Positions 25,972-33,751 of a stretch of DNA of 64,000 nt are shown here, one piece after another; position 1 is the stretch's first letter; every line of letters starts with the position of its first letter. Made by a program: the position numbers and the translations under genes. This stretch comes from Flavobacterium croceum DSM 17960 (GTDB lineage Bacteria; Bacteroidota; Bacteroidia; Flavobacteriales; Flavobacteriaceae). The notes under the pieces are model-generated. The model was not told the origin of the DNA. It saw only the letters and a program-made list of their open reading frames with translations, and made no database searches. The stretch covers positions 1 to 64,000 of the forward strand of contig NZ_PQNY01000010.1 in NCBI RefSeq assembly GCF_002917885.1. The letters are read 5' to 3'.

Positions 25972-26838
25972 ATGAATTTAAAAAAAATTATTTCGGGAGT
26001 TGCCATTGCAATGCTTATTGTAAGTTGTAACAAAAATGAAACAGAAGAGAAAACCATTTCGCAAGATGATGCTTCTGTAAGTGCAAAAATAGATATGGCA
26101 AATGATGATGTCGCCAATATTGTGGACGATCAGTATGAAAACATGAACACAAATACTTTTGCAAATAAAAGTATTGAAACTCCTTTTTCTCAATGTGCGG
26201 TTATTACTAGGGTTCCTGCTTTTGGAACACCACTTGTTGCTGGTGATTTGGTAACGAAAACCATAGATTTTGGAACAGGTTGTACACTTTCAAACGGTAA
26301 TGTTGTAAAAGGTAAAATAGTAATTACATTTACATACCAACCTACGGCAACTTCTCAAACTATAAATTATCAGTTTGTGAATTTTTATCATAATGCTATT
26401 AAACTTGAAGGAAATAAAACGTTTACTCGCACTATGGTTGCCGAAACCGCTACTACTTTAGCACATCCTATTGTAGTAATGAATATGGATTTGTATGCTA
26501 TTTTTCCAAATGGGAATGTGTACCATAGAGTAGGTACTAGAACGAGAGAGATAATTGAAGGTATTGGTACGCCAGCACTTTTAGATAATGTTTACAAAAT
26601 AACAGGTAGTTGGACTACCACTTACCCAAATGCTACAACAATGAGCAGTAGTATTACTACACCATTGCATATAAAAATGAATTGTATGGCAGTGAATAAG
26701 CCACTTATTGTTTTTGGGGTAATAACTTTTGTGAGAAACAATACTACAGCAACACTAGATTACGGAAATGGCGATTGTGATAACACGGCACAGTTTACAG
26801 TAAACGGAAATAGCTATACAGTAGTAATAGGGAATTAA
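25972..26838 (+). CDS. Lipoprotein of unknown function
   Basis: A lipoprotein signal with its lipobox ending at Cys19 (AMLIVSC) precedes an acidic linker. A beta-rich globular domain of about 220 residues follows. It contains DFGTGC near 100 and a C-terminal LDYGNGDCDNTAQF motif. These two glycine/cysteine motifs recur, as I recall, in a family of Bacteroidota lipoproteins without assigned function. Cysteines at both motifs may form disulphides. Length is 288 residues. It stands alone between a divergent polyprenyl synthetase gene and a bidirectional terminator. Confidence 0.7.
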   Translation: MNLKKIISGVAIAMLIVSCNKNETEEKTISQDDASVSAKIDMANDDVANIVDDQYENMNTNTFANKSIETPFSQCAVITRVPAFGTPLVAGDLVTKTIDFGTGCTLSNGNVVKGKIVITFTYQPTATSQTINYQFVNFYHNAIKLEGNKTFTRTMVAETATTLAHPIVVMNMDLYAIFPNGNVYHRVGTRTREIIEGIGTPALLDNVYKITGSWTTTYPNATTMSSSITTPLHIKMNCMAVNKPLIVFGVITFVRNNTTATLDYGNGDCDNTAQFTVNGNSYTVVIGN

Positions 26839-26845
26839 TAGTATA

Positions 26846-26880
26846 AAAAACCCCAAGTTATAGGCTTGGGGTTCGTTTTT
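26846..26880. terminator. Bidirectional terminator
   Basis: AACCCCAAG (26849-26857) and CTTGGGGTT (26865-26873) form a GC-rich 9-bp stem with an A-run on the left and a T-run on the right, between two convergent genes. Confidence 0.9.
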
Positions 26881-26896
26881 TAAAGAAAACTGGAAT

Positions 26897-27184
26897 TTAT
26901 TTTTTAGCAGCTTCTTTTACATCTTTAGCAGCATTTTCTACAGCACCAGCTGTTTTTGCAGCAGCTTCTTTTGCTCCTTCTTTAACTTCGGTAGCAGCGT
27001 CTTTTACTTCTTCTTTAACTTCAGTAGCAGCAGAGTCAATTTCTTTACCTGCATTTTCTGTAGCGTTTTCAACTTCGTTTCCAACTGCTTCTGTAGCATC
27101 TTCTACTTTATCTTGTGTAGTTTCTTTACAAGATACAACCAATAATGAAGCCATAACAGCTAAACCTAAAAATACTTTTTTCAT
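26897..27184 (-). CDS. Small alanine-rich LEA-like lipoprotein
   Basis: 95 residues. A lipoprotein signal with Cys19 (ASLLVVSC) is followed by 75 residues made almost wholly of Ala, Glu, Lys, Val, Asp and Thr. Repeated blocks such as ATEVKEEVKDAATEVKEGAK predict a long amphipathic helix with 7- and 11-residue periods. It resembles late-embryogenesis-abundant or apolipoprotein-like helices. Paralogues lie at 28276-28530 and 61492-61764. It may coat or stabilise the periplasmic face of a membrane. No function is established. Confidence 0.8.
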   Translation of the reverse strand: MKKVFLGLAVMASLLVVSCKETTQDKVEDATEAVGNEVENATENAGKEIDSAATEVKEEVKDAATEVKEGAKEAAAKTAGAVENAAKDVKEAAKK

Positions 27185-27292
27185 TTTTTTTAATTTTTGA
27201 ATTAATAATTGATTAAACTTCTTTGAGTGTTATACAAATTGAATGCCAAAAATTTAAAAACTTAAAAATTTCTTAATTTTTTTCTAAAATAA

Positions 27293-28267
27293 TTATGTGT
27301 TGTTTTGATTTAAAATTTTCTTTTCGGCGGTAGCCTCTTGTATGGTTTCTGCTTCAGATTTTATGTGAACAGTTTGAACAATTTCGGCAAATTTTGAAGG
27401 ACGTATTGGTGCTCCAAATTCTACAGCATAACATTTTGTAAACAATGCTCCTACATAAAGTATTATAGATGAATAATATACCCAAACCATTATAATTACT
27501 AAAGAACCTGCCGCTCCATAGGCACTTCCTAAATGTGAATTGGATATGTAATAGCTGATTAAAAATTTTCCAAACATAAATAATACTGCTGTAGTTAAAG
27601 AAGAAACTCTTACTTGTTTCCAAGTCACATTAGCATCGGGTAAAACCTTAAAAATTACGCCAAAAAGTAGCATAATTATAAATAAATTTATTAAGTTTTG
27701 ACTTGCAAATACAAGGTAAATGGTATGGTTGGAAAAATGAGAAAATAATTTTGAGTTTAAACTCTCTAAAATAGCCGAAAGAAATAACGAAACGAGTAAT
27801 ATAAAGCCTAGACTGCCTATTACGCCAAAAGAAAGCAACCGTGTTTTTAAGAACATCCAAAAACCAGAGCGTTTTTTAGGTCGTATGCCCCAAATTGTAT
27901 TGATAGAATCTTGAATTTCTGCAAAAACAGAAGTGGCTCCAATTAACAGAGTAATAATACCTATATAGGCTGTGAGATTTCCATTGTTGGCGATTGCAAT
28001 ATTTTTTATTATTTCTTGAATTTGTTTGGCAGCATCTACACCTACAAAATCTTTTGCTTGGTTAAAGATAGCGCCTTCTATAGCATCTCTACCCCAAACA
28101 GAACCTATTACAAATAAAATAACCAAAAGCATTGGCCCCATAGAGAATACAGTAGTGTATGCTAAAGAAGCACTCATCTTCATGATTTTATGTTCTCCAA
28201 ATTCAGAAAATGTGGCTAGAATAACATCCCAAACATCTTTAATAAATGATTCTCTAACGCTTTTCAT
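27293..28267 (-). CDS. YihY/BrkB-family inner-membrane protein
   Basis: About six membrane helices within 324 residues. It has the family segments KMSASLAYTTVFSMGPMLLV, FAEIQDSINTIWGIRP and AAGSLVIIMVWVYYSSIILY. The family (once wrongly called ribonuclease BN) is a set of polytopic inner-membrane proteins. A transport or lipid role is suspected, but none is proven. It follows a small lipoprotein gene by eight bases and lies downstream of fabD in one apparent operon. Confidence 0.9.
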   Translation of the reverse strand: MKSVRESFIKDVWDVILATFSEFGEHKIMKMSASLAYTTVFSMGPMLLVILFVIGSVWGRDAIEGAIFNQAKDFVGVDAAKQIQEIIKNIAIANNGNLTAYIGIITLLIGATSVFAEIQDSINTIWGIRPKKRSGFWMFLKTRLLSFGVIGSLGFILLVSLFLSAILESLNSKLFSHFSNHTIYLVFASQNLINLFIIMLLFGVIFKVLPDANVTWKQVRVSSLTTAVLFMFGKFLISYYISNSHLGSAYGAAGSLVIIMVWVYYSSIILYVGALFTKCYAVEFGAPIRPSKFAEIVQTVHIKSEAETIQEATAEKKILNQNNT

Positions 28268-28275
28268 TTACAGTG

Positions 28276-28530
28276 TTATTTTTCTGCTTTTTCTCTAATT
28301 TTTTTAGCTCCTTGCTCTACTTTTTCAGCGCTATATCGAACTACTTTTTTTACCGATTTTTTTACTTTGGCAGTATCGATAACTTTTACAACTTTGTTTT
28401 CTACTTTTTTAGCACCCGCTTTTACATCTGTGGCTACTGCCTTAGAAGCTTCTTTAACTTTTTGTTGTGTTTCTTCTTTACAAGAAAATAAGAAAGCAAT
28501 TAAAGCAAAAGATAAAATTATTTTTTTCAT
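28276..28530 (-). CDS. Small basic LEA-like lipoprotein
   Basis: 84 residues. Lipobox at Cys17 (FALIAFLFSC), then a helical Lys/Ala/Val-rich tail (AKKVENKVVKVIDTAK, then EKVEQGAKKIREKAEK) with 11-residue-like periodicity. It is the basic cousin of the acidic lipoprotein at 26897-27184 and shares the start C-K-E-x-T-Q. It lies nine bases after fabD and eight before the brkB-like gene, so all three are co-transcribed. No function is known. Confidence 0.78.
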   Translation of the reverse strand: MKKIILSFALIAFLFSCKEETQQKVKEASKAVATDVKAGAKKVENKVVKVIDTAKVKKSVKKVVRYSAEKVEQGAKKIREKAEK

Positions 28531-28539
28531 ATCTATATT

Positions 28540-29415
28540 TTATAAACTAGCCGAAAAAGTTTCGACTTCTTTGTTAATTTTATTTACTAAACCAACCAAT
28601 ACTTTGCCAGGGCCTACTTCTGTAAAACTTGTAGCACCATCGGCTATCATTTGATTTACAGATTGTGTCCATTTTACAGCTCCTGTTAATTGCGAAATTA
28701 AGTTTTTCTTTATTTCTTCGGCATCAGATACAGCATTTGCCGTTACATTTTGATATACTGGGCAAGTTGGTGTAGCAAATGTTGTTGCTTCAATTGCCGC
28801 AGCAAGTTCTTCTCGTGCGGGTTCCATCATAGGAGAATGGAATGCACCTCCAACAGGTAGTATTAAAGCTCGTTTTGCTCCTGCCTCTTTCATTTTTTCG
28901 CAAGCTAATTCTACAGCTTTGTATTCTCCAGAAATAACCAACTGTCCAGGGCAATTATAGTTTGCAGCAACCACAACACCATCAATAGAAGCACAAATAT
29001 CTTCTACAATTTTATCTTCCAAATTTAAAACAGCCGCCATGGTTGAGGGTGTAATTTCGCAGGCTTTTTGCATAGCCATGGCACGTTGTGATACTAGTTT
29101 TAATCCATCTTCAAAAGATAGAGTTCCATTTACTACTAATGCCGAAAATTCACCAAGAGAATGTCCAGCAACCATATCTGGTTTTATTTCCAAAACTTTG
29201 GCCAAAATAACCGAATGTAAAAATACTGCAGGTTGCGTAACCTTGGTTTCTTTGAGTTCTTCGGCGCTTCCTTCAAACATAACATCGGTAATTCTAAAAC
29301 CTAGAATTTCATTGGCTTGCTCGAATAATTCTTTAGCCAATGGTGAATTTTCGTATAAATCTTTCCCCATTCCTGTAAATTGGGCTCCTTGTCCTGGAAA
29401 TATGTATGCTTTCAT
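28540..29415 (-). CDS. fabD: Malonyl-CoA:ACP transacylase
   Basis: Loads malonyl groups on acyl-carrier protein for fatty-acid synthesis. It has the N-terminal FPGQGAQFTGMG, the nucleophile Ser86 in GHSLGEFSAL, and a late GGAFHSPMM with the catalytic histidine. Length (291 residues) is normal. Its minus-strand -7 box TATTTTTG is at 29466-29459, 43 bases upstream. It heads an operon with a small lipoprotein and a BrkB-type protein rather than the usual fab genes. Confidence 0.95.
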   Translation of the reverse strand: MKAYIFPGQGAQFTGMGKDLYENSPLAKELFEQANEILGFRITDVMFEGSAEELKETKVTQPAVFLHSVILAKVLEIKPDMVAGHSLGEFSALVVNGTLSFEDGLKLVSQRAMAMQKACEITPSTMAAVLNLEDKIVEDICASIDGVVVAANYNCPGQLVISGEYKAVELACEKMKEAGAKRALILPVGGAFHSPMMEPAREELAAAIEATTFATPTCPVYQNVTANAVSDAEEIKKNLISQLTGAVKWTQSVNQMIADGATSFTEVGPGKVLVGLVNKINKEVETFSASL

Positions 29416-29474
29416 AATTTTTGTTTCAAGTTTATAGTTTCAAGTTTTTCTTGAATGACAAAAATACTATTTTT

Positions 29475-30005
29475 TTAGAATTCAATAGAATTTATAATAT
29501 GCAACAGCTCGTTCTTTAAATCTTCATTGATAATTCCGCTAACAACATCAAAATTTTCATAAAAACTTGGTAATGAAAAACTACCTTTAACCACAGCTCC
29601 TTGAAAAGGCATACGGTTTTTTGCTATTTCCAAAACGCTACTTCCGCCTCTAGCACCTGGTGATGTTGCTAAAATAAGCATGGGTTTTTCTTGAAAAGTT
29701 TTTGCATTAATGCGAGATGCCCAATCTAAAATATTTTTAAAAGCTGCTGCATAAGCCCCGTTGTGTTCTGCAAACGAAATAACAACCAAATCTGCATTGC
29801 TAATTTTTGTGTAAAAGTCTTGAACAACTTGAGGAATGCCATTTTCTTTTTCCTTATCTACTGAAAAAACAGGCATTTCATAGTTGTTTAAGTCTAGTAA
29901 TTCTACCTCTACATTTTCAAATAAATGTGCAGCATAATTTGCGAGTTGCTTATTGATGGAATTTTTACTAGATGATGCTCCAAAAGCAATTATTTTTTTA
30001 TTCAT
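29475..30005 (-). CDS. NAD(P)H-dependent FMN reductase-like protein
   Basis: A flavodoxin-fold oxidoreductase of 176 residues. It has the FMN-phosphate loop IIAFGASSSKNSINKQL, the segment FAEHNGAYAAAFKNILDW and LATSPGARGG, all features of the NADPH_FMN_red family (quinone, azo or chromate reductases). The start overlaps the preceding 4Fe-4S gene by eight bases. It is the last gene of a four-gene operon. Confidence 0.88.
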   Translation of the reverse strand: MNKKIIAFGASSSKNSINKQLANYAAHLFENVEVELLDLNNYEMPVFSVDKEKENGIPQVVQDFYTKISNADLVVISFAEHNGAYAAAFKNILDWASRINAKTFQEKPMLILATSPGARGGSSVLEIAKNRMPFQGAVVKGSFSLPSFYENFDVVSGIINEDLKNELLHIINSIEF

Positions 30006-30228
30006 GATTGTTCATTTTATAGGTTAATGCTCCCGAAGGACATTTGTTTACAGTATCAATTATTTTTTTTGTACTACTGTTTTCTGGGTGTATCCATGGT
30101 TTTTCTTTTGGTTTAAAAACATCAGGATTGTTTTTAACACATTCTGCTGCATGTTGGCACAGTGCGTTTTTCCATATTATGGTTACTTCACCATTTGTGT
30201 ATTCTTTAGTTAAGTCTTTTGAATCCAT
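29998..30228 (-). CDS. Divergent 4Fe-4S mono-cluster protein (Fer4_19)
   Basis: 76 residues with three cysteines (Cys24, Cys30, Cys63) and His26 in the pattern CQHAAEC and NKCPSGALTY, which matches the divergent single-cluster ferredoxin family Fer4_19. A fourth ligand is not obvious. It probably passes electrons to or from a flavoprotein, and the FMN reductase gene overlaps its end by eight bases. The OsmC gene ends three bases upstream. Confidence 0.85.
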   Translation of the reverse strand: MDSKDLTKEYTNGEVTIIWKNALCQHAAECVKNNPDVFKPKEKPWIHPENSSTKKIIDTVNKCPSGALTYKMNNHE

Positions 30229-30231
30229 ACT

Positions 30232-30639
30232 TTATATTTTTGTGTTAATAGTTATTTTGTTTTTTAAAATTTTTGAGACAGGACATTTTTCTGCTATAAC
30301 TTTTAAGCGTTCTTGTTGCTCTTCAGTAACTTGCTGTGGGAAGGATATTTCTCTTGTAATAACAGTTTCTATTTCCTCTGAATTATTTTGTGTAAAATTT
30401 AAAGAAATATTTATTTCTGGAATTTGCCAACCTTTTCTATCTATGTACATTCTTAATGTTGATAAAGTACATCCTGCTAATGATGCTAATAATGTAGAAT
30501 AGGGGTCGGGGCCTAAGTCTTTTCCTCCAATAGAATTTGGTTCATCCATTATTAATATACCATTTCTCCAAGTTACGGTGCAAAGATATTTTTGGGAACC
30601 AATAAAAGCAGTTATGTTTTTATCTAATAGATTTTCCAT
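30232..30639 (-). CDS. OsmC-family peroxide reductase
   Basis: 135 residues with the two redox cysteines expected of OsmC/Ohr proteins: Cys57 (in LLASLAGCTLSTLRM) and Cys119 (in AEKCPVSKIL). Relatives detoxify organic hydroperoxides by a thiol mechanism. It lies two bases after a small GNAT gene and three before the 4Fe-4S gene. I cannot separate OsmC from YhfA-like subtypes by eye. Confidence 0.88.
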   Translation of the reverse strand: MENLLDKNITAFIGSQKYLCTVTWRNGILIMDEPNSIGGKDLGPDPYSTLLASLAGCTLSTLRMYIDRKGWQIPEINISLNFTQNNSEEIETVITREISFPQQVTEEQQERLKVIAEKCPVSKILKNKITINTKI

Positions 30640-30641
30640 TT

Positions 30642-30923
30642 TTATAATACATCTTTAAATTCTGGGGTTTTATCAAAAACACTTTTGGCAAAAGGGCAAA
30701 GCGGAATTATTTTAATACCTTTTTCTCTAGCAAATTCAACGGCTTTTGTTACCATTTTTTTACCAAATCCTTTACCATTGTTTCCTGTATTTACTTCGGT
30801 ATGATCTATTATTATTTTGTCTTGACCTGCAAAAACAAAAGTCATCATGGCTTCGTGTTTTCCATTTACATCAATATAAAAAACTCCGTTTTTATCGTTG
30901 ATTTTTAGTTGTACTTCGTTCAT
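30642..30923 (-). CDS. Small GNAT acetyltransferase (YjdJ/Gcn5-like)
   Basis: 93 residues, the short GNAT type (N-acetylglutamate-synthase-like fold). It has the acetyl-CoA loop NGKGFGKKMVTKAVEFAREKG and the ending IIPLCPFAKSVFDKTPEF, which is characteristic of the YidJ/YjdJ group. The substrate is unknown. It is the first gene of the redox operon and sits after an 81-base inverted-repeat region. Confidence 0.88.
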   Translation of the reverse strand: MNEVQLKINDKNGVFYIDVNGKHEAMMTFVFAGQDKIIIDHTEVNTGNNGKGFGKKMVTKAVEFAREKGIKIIPLCPFAKSVFDKTPEFKDVL

Positions 30924-30938
30924 AATTATCGTTTTTAA

Positions 30939-31019
30939 ATTTCAACATTCGTTTTTCAAAATTGAACATTCAACATTTTGAATTTCAAATATTCAACAAG
31001 GAATTTTGAATGTTGAAAT
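30939..31019. repeat. Inverted-repeat region between pirin and GNAT genes
   Basis: ATTTCAACATTC (30939-30950) is perfectly inverted as GAATGTTGAAAT (31008-31019). The 57 bases between hold several related words (ATTCAACA, AACATTC), so the whole block could fold as one long hairpin. It lies just after the pirin stop and before the GNAT gene. Confidence 0.6.
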
Positions 31020-31026
31020 GATTAAT

Positions 31027-31740
31027 TTATTGTTCCATAGGAATTTCCATAACTAAAAATTTTGCATTTGTGTTTGCTTTAATTTCGATTTCATTGGTTT
31101 CCCAAATTCCAACTGCATCTCTTTTTTCTAATTTTTCACCATTTACTTCAATTTTACCTTCAATATTCATGATGTAAAAACCGTTTCCTTCTTTTTTCAA
31201 GTTTAATTTTTTTGAAAAACCGTTGTCAAAATCACTTAAATAAAACCAAGCATCTTGATGAATCCATACGCCTTCATCATCGACATTTGGAGATAATATT
31301 TGAGCAAAATTGTTTTTTTGAAGAGACTTATCTAACGTAATTTGTTGGTAACGTGGTGTTACATTTCGGTATTTTGGAAAAACCCAAATTTGAAATAATT
31401 TGGTATGCATATCATGATTTGGGTTAAACTCGCTATGCAAAATTCCTGTTCCAGCACTCATTACCTGTATATCTCCACTTTTTATAGTTGAGGCATTTCC
31501 CATACTGTCTTTGTGGGCCAAATCGCCTTCTAGCGGAATGGTAATAATCTCCATATTGTCATGCGGATGGGTTCCAAAACCCATACCACTAGCAATAGTG
31601 TCGTCGTTTAAAACACGTAACATTCCAAATTGAATTTTATCTGGATTGTACCAACTTGCAAAACTAAAACTGTGATAGGCGTTAAGCCAACCATGATTTG
31701 CATGACCTCTTTCTGATGCTTTGTGAACTATTGTTTTCAT
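31027..31740 (-). CDS. Pirin-family protein
   Basis: A bicupin of 237 residues. The metal-binding cupin 1 has GFGTHPHDNMEIITIPLEG and the later HSEFNP. The C-terminal cupin is degenerate. Bacterial relatives include quercetinase-like enzymes (YhhW) and redox-linked regulators. The length matches the YhhW type. A -7 box TACTTTTG lies at 31777-31770 on the minus strand. It stands upstream of the redox operon and may belong to the same response. Confidence 0.9.
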   Translation of the reverse strand: MKTIVHKASERGHANHGWLNAYHSFSFASWYNPDKIQFGMLRVLNDDTIASGMGFGTHPHDNMEIITIPLEGDLAHKDSMGNASTIKSGDIQVMSAGTGILHSEFNPNHDMHTKLFQIWVFPKYRNVTPRYQQITLDKSLQKNNFAQILSPNVDDEGVWIHQDAWFYLSDFDNGFSKKLNLKKEGNGFYIMNIEGKIEVNGEKLEKRDAVGIWETNEIEIKANTNAKFLVMEIPMEQ

Positions 31741-31914
31741 ATTGTATAAATTTAACTATTATTACAATACAAAAGTAAGTTAGGTTATTTGTTTTGTTAC
31801 TTAATGTAGATTAAGAAATAAAAGGTTCAAATATAAATGACTTTATAAAATATTGACTCTGAATACTTTTTAATTTAGTTTAAAAAAGCAGAAAGTAGAG
31901 GGCTAGCTAGATGC

Positions 31915-32493
31915 TTATTTTTTATGAAGCATTTTTGCTTTCATTTTACTGAAAAACTCAGGCGTGACACCAATGTAAGATGCAATATGTTTTTGGGGTA
32001 CTTTTTGAATAAGGGTTGGGTATTTTTTGCAAAATTTATCAAATCGTTCTTCGGCAGTAATGCTTAAATTGTCTATTAATCTTTCTTGATGAGTTACTAA
32101 TGAATTTTCGGCTAATATTCTAAAAAAGCGCTCTAATTTTGGTATTTTTTCATAGAGTAAATCCCTATTTTCTTTGTTTAGAACTACAACTTCTGAGTCT
32201 TCAAAAACTTCAATAAACAGGTTTCCTTTTTTCTCGGAAATAAAACTGTACATATCTGCAATCCACCAACCTTCGCACGCAAATTGAAGTACATGTTCTA
32301 CTATGCCATCTGTGACTGAAAAACTGCGTAACAAACCGTGGTTTACAAAATAAATTTCGGTAGCTACTTTGTTGGGCGTTTGTACTATTGTTTTACTTTT
32401 TACAAATAGTGTTTCTGTTTTTGACAAAAACAAACGCTGTTCTTCTGTGGTTAGGTGTACATGCGTGTCAATGTTTTGAAGTATGAGTTCCAT
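31915..32493 (-). CDS. Crp/Fnr-family regulator
   Basis: 192 residues. An N-terminal cyclic-nucleotide-binding-like domain (about 10-115: IYFVNHGLLRSF, then VVVLNKENRDLLYEK) is followed by a short C-terminal HTH (VPQKHIASYIGVTPEFFSKM). No Fnr-type N-terminal cysteine cluster is present. This is the common Bacteroidota subtype near stress genes. It could control the neighbouring pirin and redox genes. That is inference from position only. Confidence 0.85.
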   Translation of the reverse strand: MELILQNIDTHVHLTTEEQRLFLSKTETLFVKSKTIVQTPNKVATEIYFVNHGLLRSFSVTDGIVEHVLQFACEGWWIADMYSFISEKKGNLFIEVFEDSEVVVLNKENRDLLYEKIPKLERFFRILAENSLVTHQERLIDNLSITAEERFDKFCKKYPTLIQKVPQKHIASYIGVTPEFFSKMKAKMLHKK

Positions 32494-32497
32494 TACA

Positions 32498-32526
32498 TAA
32501 AAAAAGCCTCTAGTTTATAGAGGCTA
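32498..32526 (-). terminator. Terminator after the aminotransferase gene
   Basis: AGCCTCTA (32505-32512) and TAGAGGCT (32518-32525) form an 8-bp stem. On the minus strand a run of T follows and ends only five bases before the Crp/Fnr ATG. Confidence 0.85.
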
Positions 32527-32536
32527 ATATAGTTAT

Positions 32537-33721
32537 TTATTGTAGAACATCTTTTATTCTTTTTAAAGCTTCGGTGAGTTGTTCTTCACTAGTAGCGTAG
32601 CTCAGTCGCAAACAATTTGCATTTCCAAAGGCTTCACCTGTTACGGTAGCTACATTGGCTTCTTGCAACAGATACATCGAAAAATCTTGTGCATTATTTA
32701 TGGTTGTTCCTCGAAGTGTTTTTCCAAAATAATAAGACACATCTGGAAAAACATAAAAAGCGCCTTCGGGAATATTTGTTTTAAAATTTGGAATATCTTG
32801 CATTAATCGCACTACTAAATCACGTCTGTTTTTAAAAGCAGCAACCATTGTGTTTAATACATTTGGGTTTGCCTCTACAGCTGCTATAGTAGCTCGTTGT
32901 GCAATACTGTTTGCACCACTAGTTACTTGACCTTGCATTTTGGTACATGCCTTAGCAATAGTTTCTGGAGCACCTATATAGCCAATTCTCCAGCCAGTCA
33001 TAGCAAAAGCTTTGGCAACTCCATTTACAGTAATGGTTCGTTCAAACATTCCGTCGATAGAAGCAATACTACAAAAAGTTCCCGAAAAATTAATATGTTC
33101 GTATATTTCGTCAGAAACTACAAATAAATTAGGGTATTTAAGTATAATTTTTGATAATTCTGTTAATTCTTCTCTATTGTAAACCGATCCGCTTGGGTTA
33201 CATGGAGAACTGTACCAAATCATTTTAGTTTTTGGTGTAATAGCATTTTCAAGCTGCTCTGGAGTAATCTTGAAATTGGATTCTACCGAAGTAGGAACTT
33301 CAACAGGTATACCACCAGCCATTTTAATAATTTCGTAATATGAAACCCAATATGGCGCAGGAAGAATTACTTCGTCGCCTGGGTTTATCATTACTTGAGC
33401 TACATTGTACAAACTTTGTTTTGCACCAGTAGAAACTACAATGTTTGCAGAATTGTAATCGAGGTTGTTATCTCGTTTGAATTTTTTACAAATAGCTTGT
33501 TTTAAGTCTAAATAACCATCTACAGGCGAATAGGTAGAAAAATTATCGTCGATAGCTTTTTTTGCGGCTTCTTTTACAAAGTCGGGTGTGTTAAAATCGG
33601 GTTCTCCCAAGCTTAAACTAATAATATCTTTGCCTTGCGCTTTGAGTTCTCTAGCTAACGCAGCCATAGCTAAGGTTTGCGATGTAGAAAGTTGATTAAT
33701 ACGATCGGACAATATATTCAT
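32537..33721 (-). CDS. PLP-dependent aspartate-type aminotransferase
   Basis: A class I aminotransferase of 394 residues, subgroup Ib. It has FSTYSPVDGYLDLKQAI, the aspartate of DEIYEH and the PLP lysine Lys237 (in NGVAKAFAMTGWRIGY). The likely reaction is transamination between aspartate and 2-oxoglutarate, though relatives also act on prephenate or aromatic acids. It follows the desaturase gene by 30 bases in the same direction. Confidence 0.93.
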   Translation of the reverse strand: MNILSDRINQLSTSQTLAMAALARELKAQGKDIISLSLGEPDFNTPDFVKEAAKKAIDDNFSTYSPVDGYLDLKQAICKKFKRDNNLDYNSANIVVSTGAKQSLYNVAQVMINPGDEVILPAPYWVSYYEIIKMAGGIPVEVPTSVESNFKITPEQLENAITPKTKMIWYSSPCNPSGSVYNREELTELSKIILKYPNLFVVSDEIYEHINFSGTFCSIASIDGMFERTITVNGVAKAFAMTGWRIGYIGAPETIAKACTKMQGQVTSGANSIAQRATIAAVEANPNVLNTMVAAFKNRRDLVVRLMQDIPNFKTNIPEGAFYVFPDVSYYFGKTLRGTTINNAQDFSMYLLQEANVATVTGEAFGNANCLRLSYATSEEQLTEALKRIKDVLQ

Positions 33722-33751
33722 AACAATAGAGTAGAGGTTAGTTTGTTGTAA

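Noticed and set aside
28273-28654. Plus-strand frames opposite the lipoprotein and fabD
   Set aside because: Phe/Ser-rich complements of real minus-strand genes.
31890-31914. GGGCTAGCTAG after the Crp/Fnr gene as a second copy of the 1.1-kb element
   Set aside because: Only a few bases agree (AGGGCTAG); the hairpins are missing. Chance similarity is likely.
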